In this document: positions 26,064 through 35,357 of the stretch, piece after piece | Layout: each line of letters opens with the position of its first letter | How positions within the stretch are numbered: the stretch's first letter is position 1 | Assembly: GCA_965221785.1 (NCBI GenBank) | Contig: CBDCSR010000003.1 | Location: 2,294,001-2,358,000, forward strand | Length of the DNA: 64,000 nucleotides | Source: BD2-11 sp965221785 | GTDB taxonomy: Bacteria > Gemmatimonadota > Gemmatimonadetes > Longimicrobiales > Gaopeijiaceae | Direction of reading: 5' to 3' | The notes under the pieces: generated by a model | Seen by the model: the letters and a program-made list of their open reading frames with translations, nothing else | Told to the model about the DNA's origin: nothing | The model's database searches: none | Made by a program: the position numbers and the translations under genes

Positions 26064-27377
26064 CTATGGCGATCCGATATGGATCCGGTACCGCACCACC
26101 CGCTGCACTCCCAGCTCGCCCGCCGTCACGGCCCACACACGGTCCCCGTCGAATACCGGGGCCGGGAAGGTCGAGAATTCGTCCGGCGCCACTACGACGC
26201 CCAGATAGGTCCCGTCCGGCTCAAAGACATCGTACCGGGTCTCTTCTTCCCAGATCACCGCCAGCGAGCCGGGATTGTCGGGATCGTGATCCGGGTTGTC
26301 CACCGGTCGTCCCCCGGATGACAGCCGCACCCGGATGCGCCCGTCCCGGCCGGCCAGCAACTCCTGGAAGAACGGCTTGCGGTCCGGAATCGCCGGACCG
26401 TCCCACTCCCATCCCGGGAGCGACTGGCGTATGCTCGCGACGATGCGTTCGCGCTCGTAGGCCCGCTCTGCGTTCGACGCAGGGACCGGGTCCCGGCTGC
26501 GCTCGATTCGGAGCACGCCGTCGTCCCGCGCGAGGTCGATTCGGTAGTCGGAGGAAAGACCGGCGAGGAAGTGGCCGCTCGGGTGGACGGTCCAGTGGAA
26601 GCGGGGAGTGAAGGGGACGGCGTAACTCACCAACATCCCGGGAGCCTCAGCCCTTACGACGGGGCGCTGGTAGTCGCTCGACGGTACCGGAAGCGTGTCG
26701 AGAGGTGTCCCGTCAGGGCCCAGAACGATGATCTGCATGACAAGCCCACGCTCACGCAGACGGGCCTGGTCGCTGGCGAGCAGAAAGGTCCGGCCGCGGG
26801 CATCGGTGTACAGCGGTGACCGCGTACCGGCGCTGGCGCCGTACCTCCACAGGGCCGTCTCACCCGGTCCAGGACCGAATACCGTGACGCGCTGATTCTC
26901 GGGATCGCGCACGGCAAGACGCCCGTCGAGCAACAAGGCAATGGCTTCGGCGCTGCTGAACTCGCCGGGGCCTTCACCCCGTCGTCCCAGCGTTTCAAGA
27001 TAGACCCCGAGCGAGTCGAAGACGCGGACATGCTGCTCCAGGCGGTCCAGGACGTACACCCTCCCGTCATCGTTCACCGCGACCGACCAGATGCGCCCGA
27101 AGAGATACTCCTCGGGACCGTCGAGCATACCGATCGTGATCTCCTCCACGAGCGTCGCCTCCTCGACCCAGACGCTTCCGGCCAGCGTGCGGACGACCGT
27201 GGTATCGCCGATGGTTTCGACGACGGCTTCCACGATGGCGTCGGAAGAGCCCGCGTCGGGTCCGCAGGCGGCGAGGAGAGCGGCGGTGGCCGCCGTCAAC
27301 AGCCTGCTGAAACGCGAGCGCAGGTGAAGCGGCCGGTCGGCTCCGGCGTGCTTCGCTTCCCGGGGGGTCGTTCGCAT
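26064..27377 (-). CDS. 6-bladed beta-propeller lipoprotein
   Basis: This is a 437-residue exported protein. A long charged N-region is followed by a hydrophobic stretch and the lipobox LLAACG (Cys about residue 39), so it is probably a lipoprotein. The rest is a 6-bladed NHL-like propeller: repeated segments such as GRIWSVAVNDDGRVYVLDRLEQHVRVFD and LGRRGEGPGEF, the latter being a hallmark of this family. It lies 112 bases upstream of the VPS10-like gene on the same strand and may be co-expressed. Binding partner and function are unknown. Confidence 0.82.
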   Translation of the reverse strand: MRTTPREAKHAGADRPLHLRSRFSRLLTAATAALLAACGPDAGSSDAIVEAVVETIGDTTVVRTLAGSVWVEEATLVEEITIGMLDGPEEYLFGRIWSVAVNDDGRVYVLDRLEQHVRVFDSLGVYLETLGRRGEGPGEFSSAEAIALLLDGRLAVRDPENQRVTVFGPGPGETALWRYGASAGTRSPLYTDARGRTFLLASDQARLRERGLVMQIIVLGPDGTPLDTLPVPSSDYQRPVVRAEAPGMLVSYAVPFTPRFHWTVHPSGHFLAGLSSDYRIDLARDDGVLRIERSRDPVPASNAERAYERERIVASIRQSLPGWEWDGPAIPDRKPFFQELLAGRDGRIRVRLSSGGRPVDNPDHDPDNPGSLAVIWEEETRYDVFEPDGTYLGVVVAPDEFSTFPAPVFDGDRVWAVTAGELGVQRVVRYRIHIGSP

Positions 27378-27734
27378 CGCTGCACCTTCGGCGCCTGTTC
27401 TGGCGTCCGGGCGTGGTCTGACCGATCGATTGCTCTCAGTCGAAGTATGGTTGCTCGCCGAATCGCGGCAAGGCCGCCGCCAGACCGGCTCGAAACACCG
27501 GAGATCTGATGCTCGACCCCGTGGGAATTCCCGGAGAAATCATCAGTAGATTACAGTAAATGTCATCAAGACATCAGGGTGCAAGCTCGCCGGCTTCCTT
27601 CTTCTGGAGTTATCCCGCGCCGCGCGCTATCTTGCATGCTGTTGGCGGAGGGACCGGGCGTTGAACGAGCGACGTCCGGCGAACCGGAACCGGCGTGAAT
27701 CGGGAGGCCGTCTCTTCAGCATGACCGAGTGCGC
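27378..27734. other. intergenic region between divergent propeller and kdsB genes
   Basis: This 357-base region lies between divergent genes and must hold the promoters of both. It includes a locally AT-richer patch around 27540-27580 (AGATTACAGTAAATGTCATC), unusual in this GC-rich window. A TATCTT at 27628-27633 could be a -10 for kdsB, but I see no good -35. No gene or RNA structure is supported. Confidence 0.5.
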
Positions 27735-28526
27735 ATGAAAGCTCGCGTCCTGGGTATCGTTCCCGCCCGGCTCGCCTCCACACGACTCCCCAACAAACCC
27801 CTCTTCCCCATCCTCGGCCGGCCGCTCATCGAGTGGGTCTGGCGCAGGGTGAAGTCCATGCCGGTGCTCGACCATGCGGTCGTGGCGACCGACTCCACGC
27901 AGGTGGCCCGGGTCTGCCGCGACCTGGGCGCTCCGGTGGAGATGACCTCGGCGGACCATCCCTCCGGCACCGACCGCATCGCCGAGGTGGCGGCACGCAC
28001 GCGCTACCGGCACTACCCGGTGATCGCAAACATCCAGGGGGACGAGCCGCTGCTCGAGGAGCGCCACCTGGCGGCGGCCGTCGAGCTGGTACGCGGCGGG
28101 GGATGGGAGATCGGCACCTGCGCGACACCGGTGGAGCACCTGGAAGCGTGGAAGGATCCTTCGGTGGTGAAGGTGGCGCGCGCCGCCACGGGCCGGGCGC
28201 TCTACTTCTCGCGCGCCGCGATTCCGTACAAGCGCGCGGCGAAGCCGGATGCCGGCGACCTGCTGCGCGAGCCCTATCTGCGCCATATCGGCATCTATGC
28301 CTGCGCGCGCGATGCCCTCGAGCGATGGGTGGCGATGGCCCCGACCGCGCTCGAACGCCTCGAAAAGCTCGAGCAGCTGCGCCCGCTCGAGTCCGGCATC
28401 CGCATCGGCGTAGCGGTGGTCGGGTTCGCCCACCCGGGCGTCGACACGCCGACCGACGTGCTCTACACCGAAAGGAGACTGCGGGAAATGGAGCAGCAAT
28501 CATCCAGCCTGGTGAGCGGAACATGA
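27735..28526 (+). CDS. kdsB: 3-deoxy-manno-octulosonate cytidylyltransferase
   Basis: KdsB activates Kdo with CTP to CMP-Kdo for the LPS inner core. The product is 263 aa, close to the usual ~250. Key segments are VPARLASTRLPNKPL (nucleotide-binding loop), ATDSTQVA, GTDRIAE and NIQGDEPL; YFSRAAIPY and RHIGIYA follow. The ATG at 27735 is preferred over the GTG two codons upstream. It starts a Kdo/Lpt operon, and its stop overlaps pyrG (ATGA), which supplies CTP for this very reaction. Confidence 0.94.
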   Translation: MKARVLGIVPARLASTRLPNKPLFPILGRPLIEWVWRRVKSMPVLDHAVVATDSTQVARVCRDLGAPVEMTSADHPSGTDRIAEVAARTRYRHYPVIANIQGDEPLLEERHLAAAVELVRGGGWEIGTCATPVEHLEAWKDPSVVKVARAATGRALYFSRAAIPYKRAAKPDAGDLLREPYLRHIGIYACARDALERWVAMAPTALERLEKLEQLRPLESGIRIGVAVVGFAHPGVDTPTDVLYTERRLREMEQQSSSLVSGT

Positions 28527-30187
28527 GCGAGAATCAGACCGACCGGACACGCTACGTCTTCGTCACCGGAGGTGTGGTGTCATCGCTGGGGAAGGGCATC
28601 GCCGCCGCTTCCCTGGGACACATCCTGAAGGCCCGCGGGTTCAGGGTGACCATCCAGAAATTCGACCCCTACATCAACGTCGATCCGGGCACCCTCTCGC
28701 CCTTCCAGCACGGGGAAGTGTTCGTGACCGACGACGGTGCCGAAACCGACCTGGACCTGGGCCACTACGAGCGCTTCATTGACGAGTCGCTGTCCCAGGC
28801 CAACAACGTCACCACGGGCGGCATCTACCAGTCCGTGATCAACAAGGAACGGAGGGGCGACTACCTGGGCTCGACCGTGCAGGTGATCCCGCACATCACC
28901 GACGAGATCAAGGACGCCATCCGCCGCCTGGCGCCCGAGAACGACGTCATCATCACCGAAATCGGGGGGACCGTCGGCGACATCGAGAGCCTGCCCTTCC
29001 TGGAGGCGATCCGGCAGTTCCGGCTGGAGATGGGACGCCCGCACGTCGCGGTGATCCACCTCACCCTGGTGCCGTTCCTGGCGGCGGCCGGGGAACTCAA
29101 GACCAAGCCCACCCAGCACTCGGTGCGGGAACTCATGCAGATCGGCATTCCCCCGGACATCGTGATGTGTCGCACCGAACGCTCGCTGGATGCAGGCACC
29201 CGCCGCAAGATCGCGCTCTTCACCAATGTGCATCCGGACGCGGTGGTGGAAGCCCACGACCAGGAGACCATCTACGAGGTCCCCCTGGAGCTGCACCGCC
29301 AGGGACTGGACGAGGTCGTGCTGGAGCGGCTCGAGCTCCGGGCACCCACCACCGATCTCAGGCGCTGGAGGGGCATGGTGGAGCGCATCAAGCGGCCCTC
29401 CCGCGGCAAGGTCCGCATCGCCATCGTGGGCAAGTACACCGAGCTCGTCGATTCATACAAGTCGATCGAGCAGGCGCTCATCCACGGCGGGGTCGAACAC
29501 GACGTGAGCGTGGAGCTGGACTGGATCTCCAGCGAACGCTACGAAGGTGACCACGATCCCCGGGAGCTGGAGGACTACGACGGGGTTCTGGTTCCCGGCG
29601 GTTTCGGAGAACGGGGCGTGCAGGGCATGCTGAACGCCATCCAGTGGACGCGCGAGAACGGAATGCCGTTCTTCGGCATCTGCCTCGGGCTCCAGTGCGC
29701 GGTCATCGAGTTCTCCCGCAACGTCTGCGGCCTCGACGACGCCAACTCCTTCGAGTTCGACCGCTCGACGCCGCACCCGGTCATCTGCCTGATGGACTCC
29801 CAGGCCAACGTCACCCGCAAGGGGGGCACCATGCGGCTGGGACAGTGGCCCTGCCGGCTGCTCCCGGGATCCCATGTGGAGCGGATCTACGGCCAGACGC
29901 ACGTCCAGGAACGGCACCGGCACCGCTACGAGGTGAACAACGCCTACCGGGATCTGCTCTCCCGGGAAGGGCTGGCGTTCACCGGGCTCTCCCCCGACCG
30001 CACCCTGGTCGAGATGATCGAGCTCCCGGGGCATCCCTGGTTCGTCGGCTGCCAGTTCCACCCCGAGTTCCTGAGCCGCCCGACGCACGCCCACCCGCTC
30101 TTCGCCTCGTTCGTCGAGGCGGCCATCCGTCACGCGGGCATCGCTCCCGTGCCCGAAAGCGGGGTGACCGGGAGCCTGGCCCGCTGA
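28523..30187 (+). CDS. pyrG: CTP synthase
   Basis: PyrG aminates UTP to CTP using glutamine. The 554-residue protein has the N-terminal synthetase domain beginning YVFVTGGVVSSLGKGI with its P-loop, and DPYINVDPGTLSPFQHGEV. The C-terminal glutaminase has Cys387 in FFGICLGLQ and a QFHPEF segment for His and Glu. The gene sits between kdsB and kdsA, a frequent arrangement that links CTP supply to CMP-Kdo formation. Confidence 0.97.
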   Translation: MSENQTDRTRYVFVTGGVVSSLGKGIAAASLGHILKARGFRVTIQKFDPYINVDPGTLSPFQHGEVFVTDDGAETDLDLGHYERFIDESLSQANNVTTGGIYQSVINKERRGDYLGSTVQVIPHITDEIKDAIRRLAPENDVIITEIGGTVGDIESLPFLEAIRQFRLEMGRPHVAVIHLTLVPFLAAAGELKTKPTQHSVRELMQIGIPPDIVMCRTERSLDAGTRRKIALFTNVHPDAVVEAHDQETIYEVPLELHRQGLDEVVLERLELRAPTTDLRRWRGMVERIKRPSRGKVRIAIVGKYTELVDSYKSIEQALIHGGVEHDVSVELDWISSERYEGDHDPRELEDYDGVLVPGGFGERGVQGMLNAIQWTRENGMPFFGICLGLQCAVIEFSRNVCGLDDANSFEFDRSTPHPVICLMDSQANVTRKGGTMRLGQWPCRLLPGSHVERIYGQTHVQERHRHRYEVNNAYRDLLSREGLAFTGLSPDRTLVEMIELPGHPWFVGCQFHPEFLSRPTHAHPLFASFVEAAIRHAGIAPVPESGVTGSLAR

Positions 30188-30199
30188 AGGACGCCCGCG

Positions 30200-30982
30200 G
30201 TGTTTGAGAGCTTCTTCCTCATCGCCGGACCCTGCGTGCTCGAGGGCGACGACGTGAACCTCGCGGTCGGGGAGGCTCTGGCGTCCCTTTCCGCCCGGCA
30301 TCGCCTTCCGGTGTTCTTCAAGTCGTCGTTCGACAAGGCCAACCGCTCGAAGCTGGCTTCGGCGAGAGGACCGGGACTGGAGGAGGGCCTGCAGGCATTG
30401 GAGCGGGTCAAGGCGGACTGCGGCCTCCCGGTGCTCACCGACGTCCATGAGCCCGCACAGGCGGCGCCCGCTGCCGAGGTGGCGGATGTACTGCAGATCC
30501 CGGCCTTCCTCTGCCGCCAGACGGACCTGCTTACAGCCGCGGGCCGCACCGCCTCGGCGATCAACATCAAGAAGGGACAGTGGATGTCTCCCGAGCAGAT
30601 GGCGCACGCCGTACACAAGGCGCGCGCCGCGGGGTCCGGGGAGGTGGCCGTGACCGAGCGGGGCACCTTTTTCGGCTATGGCGACCAGATCGTCGACATG
30701 CGCTCCTTTGCCCGGGTGCGAAGCGCATGCGGCACTCCGGTGGTGTTCGACGGCACCCACTCCGTCCAGCGCCAGGGACACGCCGGCGGAGGCACGGGCG
30801 GGAACCCCGAGTTCATCGCATGCCTGGTGCGCGCGGCCGTCGCCGCCGGTTGCGACGGGCTCTTCCTCGAGGTGCATCCGGCTCCCGCCACTGCTCCTTC
30901 GGATTCCTCCAACATGCTCGAGCTCACGGCGCTTGCAGCGCTCCTGGAGGATGTTCTCGCCATCCGGCGCGCGCTCCCATGA
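30200..30982 (+). CDS. kdsA: 3-deoxy-8-phosphooctulonate synthase
   Basis: KdsA condenses phosphoenolpyruvate with arabinose 5-phosphate to Kdo-8-phosphate. The 260-residue product from a GTG start carries IAGPCVLEG, FKSSFDKANRSK, TDVHEP, INIKKGQWM and DGTHSVQ. Cys12 in GPCV sits where metal-dependent (Aquifex-type) enzymes have a metal-binding Cys and E. coli-type enzymes have Asn, so a metal-dependent enzyme is expected. The ATGA overlap with kdsC couples it to the next step. Confidence 0.94.
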   Translation: MFESFFLIAGPCVLEGDDVNLAVGEALASLSARHRLPVFFKSSFDKANRSKLASARGPGLEEGLQALERVKADCGLPVLTDVHEPAQAAPAAEVADVLQIPAFLCRQTDLLTAAGRTASAINIKKGQWMSPEQMAHAVHKARAAGSGEVAVTERGTFFGYGDQIVDMRSFARVRSACGTPVVFDGTHSVQRQGHAGGGTGGNPEFIACLVRAAVAAGCDGLFLEVHPAPATAPSDSSNMLELTALAALLEDVLAIRRALP

Positions 30983-31581
30983 ACAGGCCGGACAGGAGAT
31001 TCCCCGACGAGGCCGCGCGCCGGGTCCGACTCGTCATCTTCGACGTCGACGGGGTGCTCACCGACTCCGGCGTATACATGGGCGAACTGCCGGACGGGTC
31101 GCCTTTGGAACTCAAGCGCTTCGACATCCAGGACGGTCTTGCGATCAAGCTCCTCATGGAAACCGGGATGCGGGTGGCACTGGTGTCGGGCCGAGTCTCG
31201 GCAGCGACCACGGTGCGCGCCCGCGAACTCGGCATCGAGGAGTGTCATCAGGTGCCCGGCGCGATGAAAATGCCCGTGGTACGAAACTTGCTTTCCCGCA
31301 ACGGGGTTTCATGGGACGAAGTCGCCATGCTTGCGGACGACCTGCCCGACCTTCCGGTCTTTCGGCGTGTGGGACTGCCGGTGGCCGTCGGGAACGCCAC
31401 CCCGGAGTTGGTGCGGGACGCGGTCTGGCAGACGCGTGCGCAGGGGGGCAGGGGAGCGGTTCGGGAATTCGTGCGCGCTCTGCTGATGGCGCGGGGGGAA
31501 TGGGAAAACGTGGTCCAGGGCTATTGCGATGCAAGGAGCGATGACGTCCCCGCCGAAGACACGGGCGGCCGGAGAGGCTGA
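30979..31581 (+). CDS. kdsC: 3-deoxy-8-phosphooctulonate phosphatase (KdsC-type HAD)
   Basis: This HAD-superfamily phosphatase removes phosphate from Kdo-8-phosphate. It is 200 residues, with motif I FDVDGVLTDSGVY (nucleophile and acid Asp pair), motif II VSGR, and motif IV MLADDLPDLPV. A cap domain is missing, as in the tetrameric KdsC class. It overlaps kdsA at its start and kdsD at its end (53 bp), so its last ~17 residues share DNA with the kdsD start. Confidence 0.92.
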   Translation: MNRPDRRFPDEAARRVRLVIFDVDGVLTDSGVYMGELPDGSPLELKRFDIQDGLAIKLLMETGMRVALVSGRVSAATTVRARELGIEECHQVPGAMKMPVVRNLLSRNGVSWDEVAMLADDLPDLPVFRRVGLPVAVGNATPELVRDAVWQTRAQGGRGAVREFVRALLMARGEWENVVQGYCDARSDDVPAEDTGGRRG

Positions 31582-32596
31582 CGCGGACGGGATCCGTACG
31601 CGTGCGCCCTCGTTGCCCGGCAGAGACGCCGGCGCGGCCGCCTCCGCCATTGCCGAAGCGGCCCGGGTGCTACGAGCGGAGGGCGGCGCGCTCCTCCATC
31701 TCGCCGACCGCATCGACCAGGCCTTCGTCGAGGCGGTCGAAGTCGTTCTGGCCGCTTCCGGCCGGGTCATCGTCTCGGGGATCGGCAAGAGCGGCATCGT
31801 CGCGCGCAAGATCGCGGCCACGCTCACTTCCACAGGCACCTCCGCCCTCTTCCTCCATCCGGTGGAGGGGCTTCACGGGGACCTGGGCATCGTCTCGCGC
31901 GAGGACGTCGCGATCCTGGTCTCCAAAAGCGGCGACACCGGGGAACTCGCCGAACTCGCCGCGTACCTGCTGCGCTTCGGAGTGCCTATCGTGCTGATCA
32001 CCGGCAGTCCGCGCTCGCCGCTGACCCGGCATGCGACCGCGCTCCTCGACTGCTCGGTGGCCGAGGAGGCCTGCCCCCTGGACCTGGCGCCCACCACCTC
32101 TACCACCGCCGCCATGGCGATGGGCGATGCGCTGGCGATCGTTCTTCTGCGCCGGAGGGGCTTCGAGCCCGCGGACTTCGCGCGCCTGCACCCGGGGGGC
32201 GCTCTCGGGCGCAGGCTCACGCTTCTGGTCGAGGACGTGATGGTGGGGGAAGGGTACCCGTCCCTCCTCCAGGACGCACTGGTGCGCGACTGCATCGTGC
32301 CGCTTGCGCACATGCGCGGGACCGTGCCCATCGTGGACGGGCAGGACCGGGTCATGGGCGTCGTGACCGCCGGCGATCTCACGCGCCTCATGGAGCGCGA
32401 ACCGGACTTTCTGCATATTCCGATCCGCGCCATCATGAGCCCGGAGCCCAGGCTGGCCCGCCTCGGGACCCTGGCCTCGGCGTCCGCCCGGGAGATGGAG
32501 AAGCACGGGGTCATGGCATTGCCCGTGGTGGACGGAAAGGACAGGCTGCGCGGCGTCGTGCACCTCCACGACCTGATGAGATCGGGAGTCCTATAA
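31529..32596 (+). CDS. kdsD: arabinose-5-phosphate isomerase
   Basis: KdsD/KpsF converts ribulose 5-phosphate to arabinose 5-phosphate, the substrate of KdsA. The 355-residue protein has an N-terminal SIS sugar-isomerase domain, with SGIGKSGIVARK, SKSGDTGE and LHPGGALGR. Two CBS repeats form the last ~120 residues (GVVTAGDLTRLM and GVVHLHDLMRS). The start at 31529 overlaps kdsC by 53 bp; a second ATG at 31541 is possible, with AAGGAG very close to it. The family usually begins only ~20 residues before the SIS domain, so the N-terminus is slightly long. Confidence 0.93.
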   Translation: MQGAMTSPPKTRAAGEADADGIRTRAPSLPGRDAGAAASAIAEAARVLRAEGGALLHLADRIDQAFVEAVEVVLAASGRVIVSGIGKSGIVARKIAATLTSTGTSALFLHPVEGLHGDLGIVSREDVAILVSKSGDTGELAELAAYLLRFGVPIVLITGSPRSPLTRHATALLDCSVAEEACPLDLAPTTSTTAAMAMGDALAIVLLRRRGFEPADFARLHPGGALGRRLTLLVEDVMVGEGYPSLLQDALVRDCIVPLAHMRGTVPIVDGQDRVMGVVTAGDLTRLMEREPDFLHIPIRAIMSPEPRLARLGTLASASAREMEKHGVMALPVVDGKDRLRGVVHLHDLMRSGVL

Positions 32597-33141
32597 TGTT
32601 GAAAAACAAGAGGATGGCGGTACTTCTGGCGTTCGCGGCGATGGCGGTCGCGGGGTGCGAGGAGCAGGTGGCGACGACACCGCTCCCCGAGGAACTGCGC
32701 GCACTCCAGGCCGACCAGGTCCTCTTCGACATCGTGACCCATGTGACGGTGGACGGAATTCGGGAGGCCCGCATCCAGGCCGACACCGCCTATATCTGGC
32801 AGGACTCGACGTCCGTGGCGCTGCGTTCGTTGAACCTGATCATGTACGACGAAGGCGGGGAGGAGCGGGCGCGCGTGACCTCCCGGACCGGGATGATGAA
32901 CGAGGACACCCAGCACATGGTCGCGCGCGGCGACGCCGTTCTCGTCATGGAGGACCGGCGCATCGAGAGCGCGGAGATCCACTACGAGCCCCAGAGGGAC
33001 CGCATCTGGAGCGACTCGACCACGGTCATGACGATGACGGAGGGAGGCCGGGTGGTCGAGGGATCCGCGTTCCTGTCCGACGCCAATTTCGAGAACATCT
33101 TCATCCAGAACCAGCGAACGCGGAGCGGCGGAGGGCCCTGA
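32596..33141 (+). CDS. lptC: LptC-like lipoprotein
   Basis: LptC is the bitopic component that passes LPS from the LptBFG transporter to the periplasmic LptA bridge. The 181-residue protein has an N-terminal hydrophobic segment ending in AVAGC, a lipobox with Cys about residue 21, so it looks lipid-anchored rather than simply membrane-spanning. The rest is a beta-rich OstA/LptC fold, with alternating strands such as EARIQADTAYIWQDSTSV and VEGSAFLSDANFENI. The start overlaps the kdsD stop by one base (TAATG). The assignment rests on fold style and operon position, between kdsD and an OstA-like gene. Confidence 0.8.
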   Translation: MLKNKRMAVLLAFAAMAVAGCEEQVATTPLPEELRALQADQVLFDIVTHVTVDGIREARIQADTAYIWQDSTSVALRSLNLIMYDEGGEERARVTSRTGMMNEDTQHMVARGDAVLVMEDRRIESAEIHYEPQRDRIWSDSTTVMTMTEGGRVVEGSAFLSDANFENIFIQNQRTRSGGGP

Positions 33142-33142
33142 A

Positions 33143-35356
33143 TTGCGCCGCTCCCCGGTTCTGGCCGCCCTGGTGGCGGGCTCGGCCCTGTGCCCGGCGA
33201 CGGGCATAGCGGCGCAGGAGGACACCTGCGACCTGCTCCAGTCGCGTTCCTCCGCCGTCCAGCTGACGGCGGACGGCTTCTACAACTTCATCTCCGACCC
33301 GGTGTTCGGCTGCGGCGAGGGCGTCATCATCCGCGCGGACAGCGCCGTCCTCGATGACGTCTCGGGCTACACGCGCTTCATCGGCAACTTCGAATACCGC
33401 GACTCGACGGCGTTCATGACCGCCGACCGCGCCGACCACTACGCCTCCGAGGGCCGGCTGATCGGAGTCGGCAACATCCACATCACCGATGGGGCCTCGG
33501 GCGCCACCTTCGAGGGCGACAGCACCGTTCTGGTCGGCTCCAGCTCCCGGCGCGAGGACGGTGAGATGACCATCCTCGGCCTGAACGGGCGGCGCGCGCA
33601 TGCGGTCATCCTGGTGTCGCCTCGGGCGCCCGCGCCCGATTCGGCCGAAGTCCCGTCCGACTCCCTCGAGGTCCAAAGCGATTCGGCCGAGGTCTCGGAC
33701 TCGACCGAAGTCCCGTTGGACACCGCGGCGATGGAGAGCGATTCGGCCGAAGTCGTGGACCCGGCGGAAGCTCCCCCCGGGGACGCGGCGCCGGTGAGCG
33801 ACTCGGTGCTCGCCGGGGACTCCACCGGCACTGCAGCCGGTGCCGCCGCGGAAGACCCGGTGGACTCGACCGCGCCGGTCGACTCCACCCAGGTCGCCGC
33901 GGATACCCCGGTCCCTCCGGTCGACTCGGCGGCTGTCGAGGCCGGCGGGGAAGAGGTTGCACCCCCCGACCCACCCCCCCCGGACACCACGCCCGTCCCC
34001 TATGACGTCGATGCCGAGCGCATCTACCTGAGCGGCGCGGACTACATGCTGGCCACCGGCAACGCGGAGCTCTACAACGATGAGTTTCGCGCGCTCGCGG
34101 ATTCCATCGAGTACCGGGAAGCCACCGGCAGGCTCTTTCTGCGGGGGACCGCTCCTCGCGTTTTCGGATACGGTGCCGAATACGTCCTGAGCGGCGACGC
34201 GGTGGACCTCGACATGGGCGGCAACGAGATCGCGGCGCGGGGTGACGCCGCACTCTCCGGGAGCGAGATCGACCTGACCGCGCCCGAGGTCCGGGTGTTG
34301 ATGCGGGACGGGGTGCTGGATCGCATCGTGGCCATGAACGAACGGCCGCCGGAGACCGAACTTCCCGGGCCGCCGGGGGGTGTCGGCGGCCCATCCGGGG
34401 ATTCGGCGGCCGCCACCGCTGCTGCATCGGAAGAGCAGGCCACCGACGACGTCCGGGTCGAGTCCGCCGAACCGGCGCTGGGCGAAGCGATCGCCCTCGG
34501 CGAAGAGCCGGCCCCCGGAGACGCTGACGCCTTGCGCGCCACGACGGGCGAGAACGGAGACTCGGCTGCGGCGCTTCCTCCCGCCCGGCCGCGCGCCGTG
34601 GCCGAGACGTTCGAACTGGAGGGGGATTCCATCGACGTCCTGGCCCCCAACGAGGTGCTGGAGCGCGTGGTCGCCGTGGGCGACGCGCGCGGCGAGTCGC
34701 TCGCCCGCGATTCCCTCAATACCGACGACACGCCGGAGATCGCGCGCTCGGACTGGGTCTCCGGCGACACCATCATCGCCGTCTTCCGTCCTGTCGTCCC
34801 CGACACGTCGACCGGAACGGGCACCGAACCGGACTCGAGCGAGGCGGCCGGCGGCTACCAGCTCGATCGGCTGGAGGCTCGCGGCGAGGCGGCGAGCCTC
34901 TACCGCATGACGCCCTCCGGCGACGGCGCGGAAGGAGAAGGTGAAGGCGACGAGGCGGGAGAAGGGGACGAAGAAGCCGTCGACGAGCCCCTGCAGCCGG
35001 CCGCGGCGGGGGAGGAAACCGACGAGCAGGCCGCGCAGGAAGCTGTCGCCGGGGACGAGATCTCCGGGGAGTCCGCGGGGGAAGCCACCACGGACGAAGA
35101 CCCGGACGCGCAGGAACCCACGGGAGAGGGCGGGGGAGAAGACACGGCCGCGGAGCCGGAGCCGGACAGCCGGCTCGCCCTTCACTACGTCCGGGGAAAC
35201 CTGATCACTATCTTCATGCAGGACGGCGAAGTGACCTCGGTCATCGTGGAAGGCAACGCCCGCGGTGTGCAGCTCGAGCCCCTCGTGGCCTCGCCCCCCG
35301 ACACGGCCGCGGCGCCCACCGACACGACCGCGGCGCCCCCTGCCACACGGAGATGA
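33143..35356 (+). CDS. OstA/LptA-like periplasmic protein with long disordered linkers
   Basis: This probably forms the periplasmic LPS bridge or a related beta-jellyroll protein. It is 737 aa from a TTG start, against about 180 for E. coli LptA. A signal peptide covers 1-24. OstA-like strands fill about 30-160 (LTADGFYNFISDPV, ADSAVLDD, GVGNIHITDG) and 288-395 (YLSGADYMLATGNAELYNDE). More beta segments follow at about 485-590 and 677-715. Between them are disordered stretches: 161-287 with repeated DSAEV/DSTEV units, about 396-480, and 592-676, which is rich in Glu and Gly. Only one base separates it from lptC, and lptB follows directly. It could also be an N-terminal LptD relative, but no barrel is present. 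Confidence 0.72.
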   Translation: MRRSPVLAALVAGSALCPATGIAAQEDTCDLLQSRSSAVQLTADGFYNFISDPVFGCGEGVIIRADSAVLDDVSGYTRFIGNFEYRDSTAFMTADRADHYASEGRLIGVGNIHITDGASGATFEGDSTVLVGSSSRREDGEMTILGLNGRRAHAVILVSPRAPAPDSAEVPSDSLEVQSDSAEVSDSTEVPLDTAAMESDSAEVVDPAEAPPGDAAPVSDSVLAGDSTGTAAGAAAEDPVDSTAPVDSTQVAADTPVPPVDSAAVEAGGEEVAPPDPPPPDTTPVPYDVDAERIYLSGADYMLATGNAELYNDEFRALADSIEYREATGRLFLRGTAPRVFGYGAEYVLSGDAVDLDMGGNEIAARGDAALSGSEIDLTAPEVRVLMRDGVLDRIVAMNERPPETELPGPPGGVGGPSGDSAAATAAASEEQATDDVRVESAEPALGEAIALGEEPAPGDADALRATTGENGDSAAALPPARPRAVAETFELEGDSIDVLAPNEVLERVVAVGDARGESLARDSLNTDDTPEIARSDWVSGDTIIAVFRPVVPDTSTGTGTEPDSSEAAGGYQLDRLEARGEAASLYRMTPSGDGAEGEGEGDEAGEGDEEAVDEPLQPAAAGEETDEQAAQEAVAGDEISGESAGEATTDEDPDAQEPTGEGGGEDTAAEPEPDSRLALHYVRGNLITIFMQDGEVTSVIVEGNARGVQLEPLVASPPDTAAAPTDTTAAPPATRR

Positions 35357-35357
35357 A

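Noticed and set aside
33640..34000. Minisatellite or CRISPR-like array in the OstA gene
   Set aside because: The repeated GATTCGGCCGA-like units are in frame and encode DSAEV. They are irregularly spaced coding repeats, not an array.
33101..35185. 694-codon reverse frame over the OstA-like gene
   Set aside because: It mirrors the low-complexity linkers. The forward frame has a signal peptide, OstA strands and operon context.
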